In this document: positions 45,933 to 55,903 of the stretch, piece after piece
Numbering within the stretch: position 1 is the first letter of the stretch
Layout of the letters: each line of letters begins with the position of its first letter
Assembly: GCF_016097555.1 (NCBI RefSeq)
Contig: NC_054703.1
Location: 5,177,036 to 5,241,035, forward strand
Reading direction: 5' to 3'
DNA from: Gigantopelta aegis
Taxonomy: Eukaryota > Mollusca > Gastropoda > Neomphalida > Peltospiridae
DNA length: 64,000 bases
Notes under the pieces: model-generated
Databases searched by the model: none
What the model was told of the DNA's origin: nothing
The model's input: only the letters and a program-made list of their open reading frames with translations
Translations under genes and position numbers: made by a program

Positions 45933-46160
45933 GAGAGGAAACCCGCTGTCGCCACTTCAAGGACTACGCTTTTCGATTAGCAGCAAGGGATCTTTTATAT
46001 GCACCATCCTACAAACAGGATAGTACATACCACGGCCTTTGTTACAGCAGTTGTGGAACACTGTACTTTTGTAGTGGATGCAACAGCTCAATTGAGCGTT
46101 CTGCAGAACCCGTCCTTAATTTAGTCTTGGGGTCTTTATAAATATAAAACATGCCATTAA

Positions 46161-47673
46161 AGGGACACGCCCTAGTTGTTAACCATTACGGCGTTATTTT
46201 TCGCCATTAAACCCATTTTCTCACAAACAAAATTGCACTTTACTTACATTTTATTATTTAGAATATACATTTCCATTCACCTGAAGTGTTTTTTGGTAAT
46301 CCTGGTAATCCTGGTGTTTGTAATACCACAAAATGCATTTTTCGTATTTCTTACATGGGCGTACATGTTAAAAAGGGCGAAAAAGGGGGTTCCAAAATAG
46401 ATTGCAGAGATATTGGGCATATATTTCTATGTTGAGTTTTGAAAAGGGGGGTTCCAAAATAGATTGCAGAGATATTGGGCATATATTTCTATGTTGAGTA
46501 AATATAATAATGTCAGATATATTAAATTATAAAAAAAGCGATTTCAGGGGGGGGGGGGGGGGGGGGTCGGTCGAACCCATCGACCCCCCCCCCATGTCTT
46601 AAAACGCACGCGCGTCCGAGATAAAAACCGTTGAGCAGACAAGGTCTAATCTATTTTTAGAGGGGATCTTCCCGTTTCAACGTCACAGACGTTGGTATAC
46701 CACGTGACCGTTATCATTTTGGTTCAGTTTGTTTTCTCGTGCACGGTTCGCGCAATCAACATCCGATTTGTTGTTTGCTTGTCGTTCATTTGTGAGGTTT
46801 TTCTTGTCAGTTCGTGAACATTTTCATTAACAATAAAGTTCAGACAAGTAAGTATCTCAATGCAAAACGTTACAAACCCTTAAAACCAATAATTAAGTCT
46901 TACGATATCTGGAGAGGGGATACAACCTTGGGGGGTGGGGGCACAAGCTATATTGTTACCTTTATTTAAATAGAGTAGGACAAAAAAAAAACACCTTACA
47001 TTTCCGTCCTGGGGAGGGGAAGTGCCTCCCCACCTATGGTTCCTACAGCCTGTACTACTACTACTACCACTACTACCACCACTACTACTACTACCACCAC
47101 TACTACTACTACCAACAATAATAAACGGTGCATATAATTGCTAATAACAATAGGTTAGCCACTAGTACTCGGGGCCAAATAGCTAATGTAGGCTGATTGC
47201 GGTTTATATATAAAATTTATTATTTCTAACACTGTATAGTATAGTCAACATGGTCAGTGACGGACTATCATTGTCGTTTTATTCCGATTCAAGTATCATA
47301 ATTGCTGCAGCAGCCACTTCCTCAACAGAAGTACCCATGTTGGTAAAGTAGCTTCCTGTTCCAAACTCATTCCGTTCGCTGTCCAGGACAGAACAGTTGG
47401 AACATGCCAGGAGAGGTGAAAGGAACGCACACCAAGTTTGTGTGCACTCTGGAAAATTTGTCGTGCTTCGAGCGACATCTACCGGTGACATCAGAATACT
47501 AACTTTCAAAATTATTTCAAGTAACTGGGTCACGGGGATTCCCATGATATTTATCGATATAAAACCTGCTTTTTCACTCTATTTTATGAAAACGTGATCT
47601 AAGTGTGTTACAGTTTTGTAGATTAACCAAAATTAGAATTAATTTTCGCGGGCTGAAACTAGGGCGTCCGACT
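46161..47673. mobile_element. TTAA-target DNA element, Kolobok-like, copy 1
   Basis: Ends AGGGACACGCCCTAGTT and, inverted, AGTCGGACGCCCTAGTTT; TTAA lies on both sides (46157-46160, 47674-47677). TTAA targets with purine-purine-G ends are typical of the Kolobok superfamily, though piggyBac also uses TTAA. 1.5 kb, with insertions relative to copy 2 (poly-G/C at 46549-46590, a 50-bp tandem duplication at 46380-46500, ACT/ACC triplets at 47050-47115). No transposase seen; an 88-codon minus-strand frame at 47279-47545 is unassigned. Confidence 0.75.
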
Positions 47674-47677
47674 TTAA

Positions 47678-47989
47678 TTCAAAATTTGGATGTGGTTGGG
47701 TGAATGGTCCATTTGGAATATTTAAAACAAATATGGATGTGGATGGGTGAATGGTCCATTTGGAATATTAAAAACAAATATGGAAAGATTTTTATTTTTG
47801 CAGTAGAATTCATAAAAGAGTCGAAAAAAGATATTTTGAAACAAGTCTAGCAAAATAATTAAACAACAATAAAGGTAATATCAAAGCGATTTGCCAGTAC
47901 TACTCAAAGCTAAGTAAAACAGAGTAAAACAATGTCTTGCCCTGGTACAAGTAACACCTGGATCTGGCGAGTACTGGGCGAAATGTTTT
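47678..47989. other. No gene seen
   Basis: AT-rich; a 50-bp phrase (TGGATGTGG(T/A)TGGGTGAATG) occurs twice at 47690-47790. Confidence 0.45.
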
Positions 47990-47994
47990 TTAAA

Positions 47995-48215
47995 GATAAC
48001 AAGAGAGGAAACTCGCTGCCGAAACGCAATGGGCTACTCCTACCGGAAAAGCAGAACAGGATCTTTTATATGCACTTTTCCGTAGACAGGAGAGTACATA
48101 CCACATCCTTTGGTTGACCTGTCATGGGGCACTGGCTAGAACAGAAAACAAGCCCAATGATAGCCTGGTCCTCCAAGAAGATTCGATTCTAGAGTTAAGC
48201 GTTTTACCGATCGTT
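47995..48215 (-). repeat. SINE, old copy
   Basis: GAGAGGAAACTCGCTGCCGA to ...GGGCACTGGCTAGAACAG and a faint head to about 48215. Heavily diverged. Confidence 0.65.
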
Positions 48216-48960
48216 TTCAAGTAAAAATCAAACTATAAAGATAAACTTTACGGACATTCCAATATACATTTATTGATAACGTCATAAGGGACTCACAATG
48301 TCACAACATATTATCAGAACACAAACACTATTGAAGAAACCCAAACATGGCTGATATACCACACATCTTACATTTTGGCACATTAATGTACCATACATGT
48401 GATTTACCAAATTATTTAAGAATGTTTATTATATCACGTACTTCATAACAAATTTAATATAGGTGTCATATATTCGATTTACCAAATGTTTTAAGAATAT
48501 TTATCATATCAGGTACTTAGTAACACATTTAATTTACCAAATCATTTAAGAATATTTATCATATCAGGTAATTATTGTCCGTCCCACAGGGATTGCCTTT
48601 CTTTTTCATACTATGAAATTTACTACAAGTTACTTATTTCTGAGCTGATTGTTTTCAAAATTGCACACACAAATTGTATTCTGTTTGCCATTTCCAAAAT
48701 TATTTTACTTTTCGTCTTACGTCAAACCAAAGTGAAATTATTTACCAAAACCATGTTTGTAGGCTGATGGGACGGACTATAGTGACAATCACGGTCCTCT
48801 ACGACCCTTAGCCCTGAAAGATTCACACCAAGAGTTAGCTACATACAACTGCCATTAATATTAACATGTTTTGCTTCGGGCTGCTGTAGAGCTGTTGTCT
48901 GTAAAACATTCTGTACATTTTCAACATTTTAAACGTTTCTCACCTGAATGGATTGCAATC
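48216..48960. other. No gene seen
   Basis: AT-rich. Three imperfect copies of ACCAAATTATTTAAGAAT-type sequence at 48408-48570. Confidence 0.5.
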
Positions 48961-49340
48961 ACACTTCAACATGGTTTTGTCTGTTAAAAACATTGTGTAT
49001 TTTTAACAGTTTAAAGGTTTCTCTCTAGTATTAACAGACACGTGACCCTTCAAGATGGTGTTGTTTGTTAAATTAAAAAAAATTTTTTTTAACAGTTTAA
49101 AGGTTTCTTTCTAGTATTAACAGACACGTGACGCTTCAAGATGATTTTGTCTGTTAAAACATTTTGTCTTTTTAACAGTTTAAAGGTTTCTCTCTAGTAT
49201 TAACAGACACGTGACGCTTCAAGATGATTTTGTCTGTTAAAACATTTTGTATTTTTAACAGTTTAAAGGTTTCTTTCTAGTAATAACAGACAAAGATGAT
49301 TGTGTTTGTTAAAACAGTGTGTATTTTTAACAGTTTAAAG
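48960..49340 (-). repeat. About 82-bp tandem copies of the ZNF-4 3' end
   Basis: Four to five units, each with TAACAGTTTAAAGGTTTCTC. That phrase, on the minus strand, is the last codons of ZNF-4 (REKPLNC, stop). The 3' end of the gene has been duplicated downstream several times. Confidence 0.85.
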
Positions 49341-50199
49341 GTTTCTCTCTAGTGTGGATCAACTGATGACGTTTCAAACTGTGACGCTGAGAGAAATATT
49401 TCGTGCACACATCACACTTGAAAGGCTTTTCACCAGTGTGAATCAACATGTGTTGTTTCAAGATGGAATTGCGTGAGAAACATTTTGCACATACATCGCA
49501 TTTCAGATTCTTAACCCCAGTGTGAACCAGCATATGCAACTTCAAGTCATAACTCCGTGTGAAGCATTTTGAACACGTTTCACATATGAAAGGTTTATCA
49601 CCAGTGTGAACCATCAAATGTTCCTTTAAGGTGAAACTGTGAGCAAAATGTTTTGCACACACCTCGCATTTGAAATTCTTCACACCAGTGTGATGCAACA
49701 TATGATGTTTCAAGTTCACACGTCGAGCAAAATGTTTCTCACACACCTCACATTTGAAATTCTTGACGCCATTGTGAACAAGCATATGATGTTTCAAATT
49801 GCAGTTGTCACTGAAACGTTTCTCACACACCTCACATTTGAAAGGCTTAATGCCTGTATGAATCAACATGTGTTTCTTCAAGTTTGAACGAAGTAAGAAA
49901 CATTTTGCACACACTCCACATATGAAGTTCTTTATTCCGGTGTGAATCAACAGATGTTCTTTCAAGCTGACGTTTAGCCGAAAACACTTCCTGCACACCT
50001 CACACTGATATGGTCGTTCACCAGTGTGGATCCTCATATGCTGCATAATCTGACACTTGTAAGAAAAACTCTTTAAACACATCCCACATTTGAAAGGCTT
50101 CTCGCAAGAATGTGTTGATGTTTGTTCTTCGTGATCAAGGTTGTTTTCACGTTTTAACGAGACGTCACGTTCAACACAGCTGTCACCATTGCTAGACAT
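49327..50199 (-). CDS. ZNF-4: C2H2 zinc-finger protein, nine fingers
   Basis: 290 residues, start MSSNGDSCVERDVSLKRE at 50199. The N-terminus is related to the other three genes. Nine complete fingers follow at 28-residue spacing with no damaged Cys or His. Linkers vary (TGERP, TGIKN, TGVKN, TGDKP, TGEKP), so it is closer to the general C2H2 pattern than ZNF-1 to -3, and its fingers are less alike. It is therefore the most diverged member and perhaps the one under longest constraint. Ends REKPLNC. Probably a nuclear DNA-binding protein; target unknown. No KRAB, SCAN, BTB or ZAD domain. Its 5' side has a tripled start region and a SINE at the splice acceptor (see those entries). Confidence 0.93.
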   Translation of the reverse strand: MSSNGDSCVERDVSLKRENNLDHEEQTSTHSCEKPFKCGMCLKSFSYKCQIMQHMRIHTGERPYQCEVCRKCFRLNVSLKEHLLIHTGIKNFICGVCAKCFLLRSNLKKHMLIHTGIKPFKCEVCEKRFSDNCNLKHHMLVHNGVKNFKCEVCEKHFARRVNLKHHMLHHTGVKNFKCEVCAKHFAHSFTLKEHLMVHTGDKPFICETCSKCFTRSYDLKLHMLVHTGVKNLKCDVCAKCFSRNSILKQHMLIHTGEKPFKCDVCTKYFSQRHSLKRHQLIHTREKPLNC

Positions 50200-50395
50200 A
50201 ATTCTTTTAAGACAGAGGACCTTTAACGTTTTGACGAGACGTCACGTTCAACACAGCTGTCACCATTGCTAGACATAGTTCTTTTAAGACAGAGGACCTT
50301 TAACGTTTTGACGAGACGTCACGTTCAACACAGCTGTCACCATTGCTAGACATAGTTCTTTTAAGACAGAGGACCTTTAACGTTTTGATCTCATT
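50200..50395 (-). promoter_or_regulatory. Tripled start region with two uORFs
   Basis: A 77-bp unit holding the ATG and the first codons occurs three times (GCTAGACAT at 50191, 50268, 50345); the last is the true start. The period is not a multiple of three. Each extra ATG (50276 and 50353, minus strand) opens a 17-codon frame, MSSNGDSCVERDVSSKR then TAA (50223-50276 and 50300-50353), entirely upstream of the main start. If both extra units are in the mRNA, they should lower or regulate translation of ZNF-4. Confidence 0.85.
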
Positions 50396-50480
50396 CGCAT
50401 CGTCTCATTTCATTAAGAGTCTTTCCAAAACCAGTCTGGAATCTACAAAGTTGTAGTCTGAGGAGAAGTTCTGAAACAGA
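50396..50480 (-). other. ZNF-4 leader and downstream copy of the 3' splice site
   Basis: TTCTGTTTCAG on the minus strand ends at 50471, the acceptor seen in the other genes. It now lies inside the target duplication of the SINE at 50481-51878; the second copy of the acceptor is at 51879-51888. Confidence 0.6.
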
Positions 50481-51878
50481 GTGTTGTTTTCTTTAACGAC
50501 ACCACAAAAACACATTGATTTATTAATCATGGGCTATCGGATGTCAAACATTTGGTAATTTTTACATATATTCTTAGAGAGGAAACCCTCTATATTTTCC
50601 CATTAGTATCAAGGGATCTTTTATATGCATCGTCCCACATACCACTGCCTGTAATAAACTAGTCGTGGTGCACTGAAAGAGAAATAGCCCAGTGGACCCA
50701 CCGACAGGGATCGTACCCAAACAGAGAAATAGCCCAGTGGACCCACCGACAGGGATCGTACCCAAACAGAGAAATAGCCCAGTGGACCCACCGACAGGGA
50801 TCGTACCCAAACAGAGAAACAGCCCAGTGGGCCCACCGACAGGGATCGTACCCAAACAGAGAAACAGCCCAGTGGGCCCACCGACAGGGATCGTACCCAA
50901 ACAGAGAAACAGCCCAGTGGGCCCACCGACAGGGATCGTACCCAAACAGAGAAACAGCCCAGTGGACCCACCGACAGGGATCGTACCCACACAGAGAAAC
51001 AGCCCAGTGGACCCACCGACAGGGATCGTACCCAAACAGAGAAACAGCCCAGTGGGCCCACCGACAGGGATCGTACCCAAACAGAGAAACAGCCCAGTGG
51101 ACCCACCGACAGGGATCGTACCCAAACAGAGAAATAGCCCAGTGGGCCCACCGACAGGGATCGTACCCAAACAGAGAAATAGCCCAGTGGACCCACCGAC
51201 AGGATCGTACCCAAACAGAGAAATAGCCCAGTGGACCCACCGACAGGGATCGTACCCAAACAGAGAAATAGCCCAGTGGGCCCACCGACAGGGATCGTAC
51301 CCAAACAGAGAAATAGCCCAGTGGACCCACCGACAGGGATCGTACCCAAACAGAGAAATAGCCCAGTGGACCCACCGACAGGGATCGTACCCAAACAGAG
51401 AAATAGCCCAGTGGACCCACCGACAGGGATCGTACCCAAACAGAGAAATAGCCCAGTGGGCCCACCGACAGGGATCGTACCCAAACAGAGAAATAGCCCA
51501 GTGGGCCCACCGACAGGGATCGTACCCAAACAGAGAAATAGCCCAGTGGGCCCACCGACAGGGATCGTACCCAAACAGAGAAATAGCCCAGTGGGCCCAC
51601 CGACAGGGATCGTACCCAAACAGAGAAATAGCCCAGTGGACCCACCGACAGGGATCGTACCCACCGACAGGGATCGTACCCAAACAGAGAAATAGCCCAG
51701 TGGGCCCACCGACAGGGATCGTACCCAAACAGAGAAATAGCCCAGTGGGCCCACCGACAGGGATCGTACCCAAACAGAGAAATAGCCCAGTGGACCCACT
51801 GACAGGGATCGTACCCAAACAGAGCGTGCATCAAGCGAGCGCTTTACCACTGAGCTACATCTCCCCTCCTCCCCAGTC
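50481..51878 (-). repeat. SINE type B inflated by an internal array
   Basis: Tail side TTTCTTTAACGACACCAC at the left, middle GTCGTGGTGCACTGAAAGAG, then the array (50690-51815). Finally the head side is GCGAGCGCTTTACCACTGAG (A-box TAGCTCAGTGG on the minus strand). Target duplication CTGAAACAGA (50471-50480, 51879-51888). Without the array it would be about 310 bp. Confidence 0.92.
50690..51815 (-). repeat. 45-bp array, about 25 copies, each with a B-box-like motif
   Basis: Units repeat every 45 bp (50701, 50746 ...). On the minus strand each has GGGTACGATCCCTGTC, the B-box region of the host SINE (GGTTCGANTCC consensus; GGTACGATCCC here), and the CCCACTGGGCTATTTC that follows it. The A-box lies once, outside the array. 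Open frames of 390-450 codons exist in five frames because 45 = 3 x 15 and no stop occurs; they are not genes. Confidence 0.97.
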
Positions 51879-51888
51879 CTGAAACAGA

Positions 51889-52420
51889 CCCAGATAAAGG
51901 ATACAGAGATGAGTTTAGAAACCTGCCAAGAATTTCCATCTTTTGTTATAACTCTAGACACACTGGTTTTTCTAACCATTGCCTAAAATAGTTAGAAAGT
52001 GTTGATTTCTGTCCATCAAATTTGCATTTATAATAACACGTCTAAAAGACCAGCACATTTAATATATATTTTAGACTTTAATACTAACTCATGTCCACCA
52101 ATACATTGTTGGGTTGGTGAGCACGCTGGTTTTTTGTCCAAATTAAAAGAAAATGCCCGAATATGTATAACAACATTTATTCATATTAGCATTAGCAAAC
52201 GAATCACTTTACATTTTCACATGGATTACAACTAATGTTGAGGTTAGAATGATGGAAATACATAGCATAAAGGTCTCAGGTTAGCACATTTTGTCCGAAT
52301 AACTCTACAATATTTGCCCGAATTTGAGGTTTTGCTCCAGCACTAGGCTCCAGCAGTTGTCCCCCCTACCTGTTCACGTTTCGTACGCTTATGAAATGGG
52401 GAGGGGTTGCTATTTACATC

Positions 52421-52464
<44 letters not shown>

Positions 52465-53159
52465 ACACCCGTCCCGTATGTTTATCAGAGGGGACCTATG
52501 TCGGGACCCACAGAACGCCTGAATAAATCCCTGATAATGCAACAAATAATTCTTAGAGATACTGTCGTGAGTTTGCTGCCATGGTAACTAGGCCTACTGA
52601 GAAAAAGTTTTGTTTTGTTTAACGACCCCACTAGAGTAACTGAGAAATGAAATGAAAATTATATTTCTTGTCTTAGAGGTAGTACTAAACCAAATAATAT
52701 CCCGCTGAGTCAAAGTTTGAGGTGCATCTAACTTTTAATAAAGCAGTTAATATCCCAGGCCTCTGGGAATTGAAAATTTGCGTAAAACTATTTATGGATC
52801 ACGCAAAAACAAATTAAGGTGACCCATTTTGTTTTTAGGTAACCGATCAGGAATATGTAAATGATGTCATAAATTCAATGCGAGATCGAAAAAATGGGTT
52901 ATGCAAACTATACTTAGGCTGCTTTGCTTGCCGACCGTATACGCAACTGAAATGTAATTTGTTATTAGGTAAACTAAACATGTTGAACGAACGCACACAA
53001 AAATTTAATATGAACTGTGTTAAAATCCTACTGAATTGACTGAAAATGAGGATTAGGTTTGAAGAGAAGCAGGACTGGGCGAGTCAAAAATGATGTATGA
53101 ATCTAGCTTTACGCGAGCGACGCAAGAACGAAACCATCGCTCTCGCAATTTTCAGAGAC
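51889..53159. other. No gene seen; C-tract at 52422-52465; SINE tail scrap 52598-52640
   Basis: Unique sequence. TTTTGTTTAACGACCCCACT at 52610 is a bare B-type SINE tail. Confidence 0.5.
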
Positions 53160-53272
53160 CTGGGCCCCGTTCCACGAAGCGATCTTAACCCTAAGATCAC
53201 CGTAACTGCACAGCTAACATATGCACTTAAGGGGATCTTAGCGCTAAGATCGTTTTGTGGAGCGGGGCCCAG
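53160..53272. mobile_element. Small MITE
   Basis: CTGGGCCCCGTTCCACGAAG at the left and its near complement at the right (TTTTGTGGAGCGGGGCCCAG). Internal TAAGATC motifs; 113 bp, non-coding. Confidence 0.8.
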
Positions 53273-53790
53273 TAACACAAGTTCTGCCTTTGGTAATACA
53301 TGTGACAGTGTTTGTTGTCCTAAAATGTGGCTTCATCTGGCCGGTACATGCCTCTAATTTGATTTGAACTAGTGTCAATGTACCAACCACCATTGTGCAA
53401 ACGTGTGTGGAGTTCTACTAAACATAGCATGGCAATGTTTGTGCAGATCTAGGGTAGTCAGAGACGCTACCCTTTATCTCTGAAATGAACAGCTTAACTC
53501 CCAATTTGTAGTTATAGCCACATACGTTACTATTGTCGTTTACGGAATTTGATTTGGTGGTATACACCCTAGAATATCAGTGTCTAGTGTTTTCCCTAGC
53601 TTGTTTTAGCATGGTGCAGCACCATGCCTCAATAGTCTAGCACCATCTTGCCTTAATCAGCACCATGCTGCCCTGAGATTAAATAAGCCTTTTTCAGTAA
53701 TTAATTCTAAAATTGCCTTTATAAAACACCAAAAAGGTATTATTAATTAATAAAATATGCCTTTTATATCTTTTGCCGTTCGTTTATTAA
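53273..53790. other. No gene seen
   Basis: Unique AT-rich sequence. A short phrase, AGCACCAT, recurs at 53610-53670. Confidence 0.45.
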
Positions 53791-54601
53791 AGGGACACAC
53801 CCTAGTTACGGCTAGTTGTTAACCATTACGGCGTTGTTTTTCGCTATTAAACCCATTTTTTCACAAATAAAATTGCACTTTACTTACCGTTTATTATTTA
53901 GAATATACATTTCCATTCACCTGAAGTGTTTTTTGGTAATCCTGGTTTTTGTAATACCACAAAATGCATTTTTCGTATTTCATAAATCGCACGCACATCT
54001 GAGAAAAAACCGTTGAGCAGACAAGGTGTAATCTATTTTTAGAGGGGATATTTCCAGTTCAATGTCACAGACGTTGATATATCACGTGACCGTTATCATT
54101 TTGGTTCGGTTTGTTTTCTCGTGCACGGTTCGCGCAATCGACATCCGATTTGTTGTTGTTCATTTGTGAGATTTTTCTCCACAGTTCGTGAACATTTTCA
54201 GTAACAATAAAGTTCAGACAAGTAAGTGTCTCAATACAAAACGTTACAAACCCTTAAAACCAATAATTTTGCTAAGTCTTACGATATCTGGAGAGGGGAT
54301 ACAACCAGGACAGAACAGTTGGAACATGTCCAGGAGAGGTGAAAGAAACGCACCCCAAGTCAGTGAAATTTGTCGTGACGTAGGCATTGTTGTGCTTCGA
54401 GCAACATCTACCGGTGACATCAGAATATTAACTTTCAAAATTATTTCAAGCAATTGGGACATGGGGATTCCCATGGTATTTATCGATATAAAACCTGCTT
54501 TTTCACTCCATTTGATATAAACGTGATCTAAGTGTGTTACAGGTTTGTAGATTAACCAAATTATCATTTATTTTCGCTGGATGGAACTAGGGTGTGCGTC
54601 T
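53791..54601. mobile_element. TTAA-target DNA element, Kolobok-like, copy 2
   Basis: 811 bp, ends AGGGACACACCCTAGTT and, inverted, AGACGCACACCCTAGTT; TTAA on both sides (53787-53790, 54602-54605). Same order of interior phrases as copy 1 (ATATACATTTCCATTCACCT; CCGTTGAGCAGACAAGGT; TACCGGTGACATCAGAATA). No transposase. Confidence 0.8.
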
Positions 54602-55156
54602 TTAAAGCAAGCACATAAATTACATTAATTTTTATTTCAGTTAATTTTTGTGTATTTTTAATGAAAAACAAGTGCCCCGAAAATGGTGAAAATGCCCCAA
54701 AAGTGTTTGGTCTACCATGCCTTGCCAAATTTCTAGGGAAATCACTAGTGCAGGGCCGTACCTAGCCCGAGTACTCTGACTGTAAGAGAGCTAGACGGAC
54801 ATTTGGACATAAACACGCTCTCATTACAGTCAGAGACCAACCTATGTCTTTTTTTGGCAATTCCTGACTACCAAACGGTAGGTAACGAGTCCCGCTCTAA
54901 TACCACAACAATCCTATGTTTGACGTCAAATACCTTTACATTAATCATTTTCGAGTTAAGTGATACAAAAAATCCACATATTTATCACTAATACACTTAA
55001 TACAGAAAGAAACCCGACAGCACCCACATTCAGCTACGCTTCGTGACACTCCGTCGCAACAATTGCAAAGCTCGGCGATCTATTTCGAGACGTAGACCAC
55101 GTGATCGCGCACTGGGCGATTCCGCCTTGTGCAGCAGTTACAGGGGCCGTCTCATA

Positions 55157-55350
55157 TCAAGCGAAGTTACAACATGGAAGAGTTTGGCTAATGCCGTTTT
55201 TGGATGAATTTGGATTTCATTACGTCATTAAACCAAAACAATTACACATTATTGATTCCCATTTTGAATTTGAAGGATACATTTGGGTGTTTATCGACAG
55301 GATACGGCAAAAGTATGTGCTACGTACTGCCTCCTCTTCTGAAAGATAAA
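55157..55350 (+). pseudogene. First exon of a RecQ-like helicase, broken
   Basis: Superfamily 2 helicases of the RecQ type start with a Q-motif (FGF...PKQ) and then motif I, the ATP-binding P-loop. Both are visible. LDEFGFHYVIKPKQLHIIDS (from about 55200) is in one frame; LKDTFGCLSTGYGKSMCYVL is in a neighbouring frame (P-loop STGYGKS at 55294-55314). The frame thus shifts between them, and a stop follows MEEFG at the start, so this copy is dead. It ends GATAAA|GTAAGT at 55351, a good splice donor, so the exon end is natural. The partial copy at 32829 (minus strand) has the start MEELANAVLDEFGFE intact. Confidence 0.75.
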
Positions 55351-55624
55351 GTAAGTAGTAATTTAATTTGATTATTTTATGTTTTATGAATTAGTCATTA
55401 GTACAGTAGTAGAGTGTGTGTGTGGTGGGTTTTTTTTTTTTCTTTCAACAATTACGTAACGCTCTTGAGGGGATGGGGTATCATAAGATGTATTCCGAGG
55501 CGTTAAGGGGAAGGATGGCAATGCTTGTTACTGCAAAATCAAAATTGAATCGGTGCATAGCTCATTCGATCTTTAAAACTTATCTTCTAGTTGTTTTGCT
55601 ATTTCAGATCAAACTAAAAAATAT

Positions 55625-55903
55625 TGAAATTTGTTTTGTTCAACGACACCACTAGAGCCACATTGATTAATTAATCACTAGCTATTGGATGTCAAACATT
55701 TGGTAACTCTAATATGAGTATTGGAGAAGAAACCCGCTACATTAGCAATGGATCTTTTATATGTACTTTCCCACAGGCCACTGACCAGTTCTGGTGCATT
55801 AGTTGGAACGACAAAGAAATCAATTGGTTGAATGGATCCATCGAGGTTGTTCGATCCTGCGACGCGAACACTCAAACGACTGAGCTGAAACCCACTCCCT
55901 AAG
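55625..55903 (-). repeat. SINE, tail type B, inside the helicase element
   Basis: TTTGTTCAACGACACCACTA at the left to a head with CAGCTCAGTCGTTTGAGTG on the minus strand. Nearly complete, with a third head type. Confidence 0.85.

Larger units (their letters stand above)
44185..46100 (-). repeat. SINE, tail type A, split by a Tc1 element
   Basis: The tail part 44185-44272 (GAAATGTTTTATTTAACAAC ... GGACCACACAGATATA) and the middle part 45928-46100 (GAGAGGAAACCCGCTGTCGC ...) are parts of one SINE separated by the Tc1 element and an expanded TA run. The head is missing. Confidence 0.85.

Noticed and set aside
50574-51979. Open frames of 390-450 codons on both strands, such as repeated GTIPVGGPTGLFLCL
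   Set aside because: They come from the 45-bp array: the period is a multiple of three without stops, so several frames stay open. The sequence is SINE-derived and has no gene signals.
55416-55655. An 80-codon frame inside the helicase element
   Set aside because: No recognisable motif, starts in a T-run, and is not in continuation of the helicase exon.
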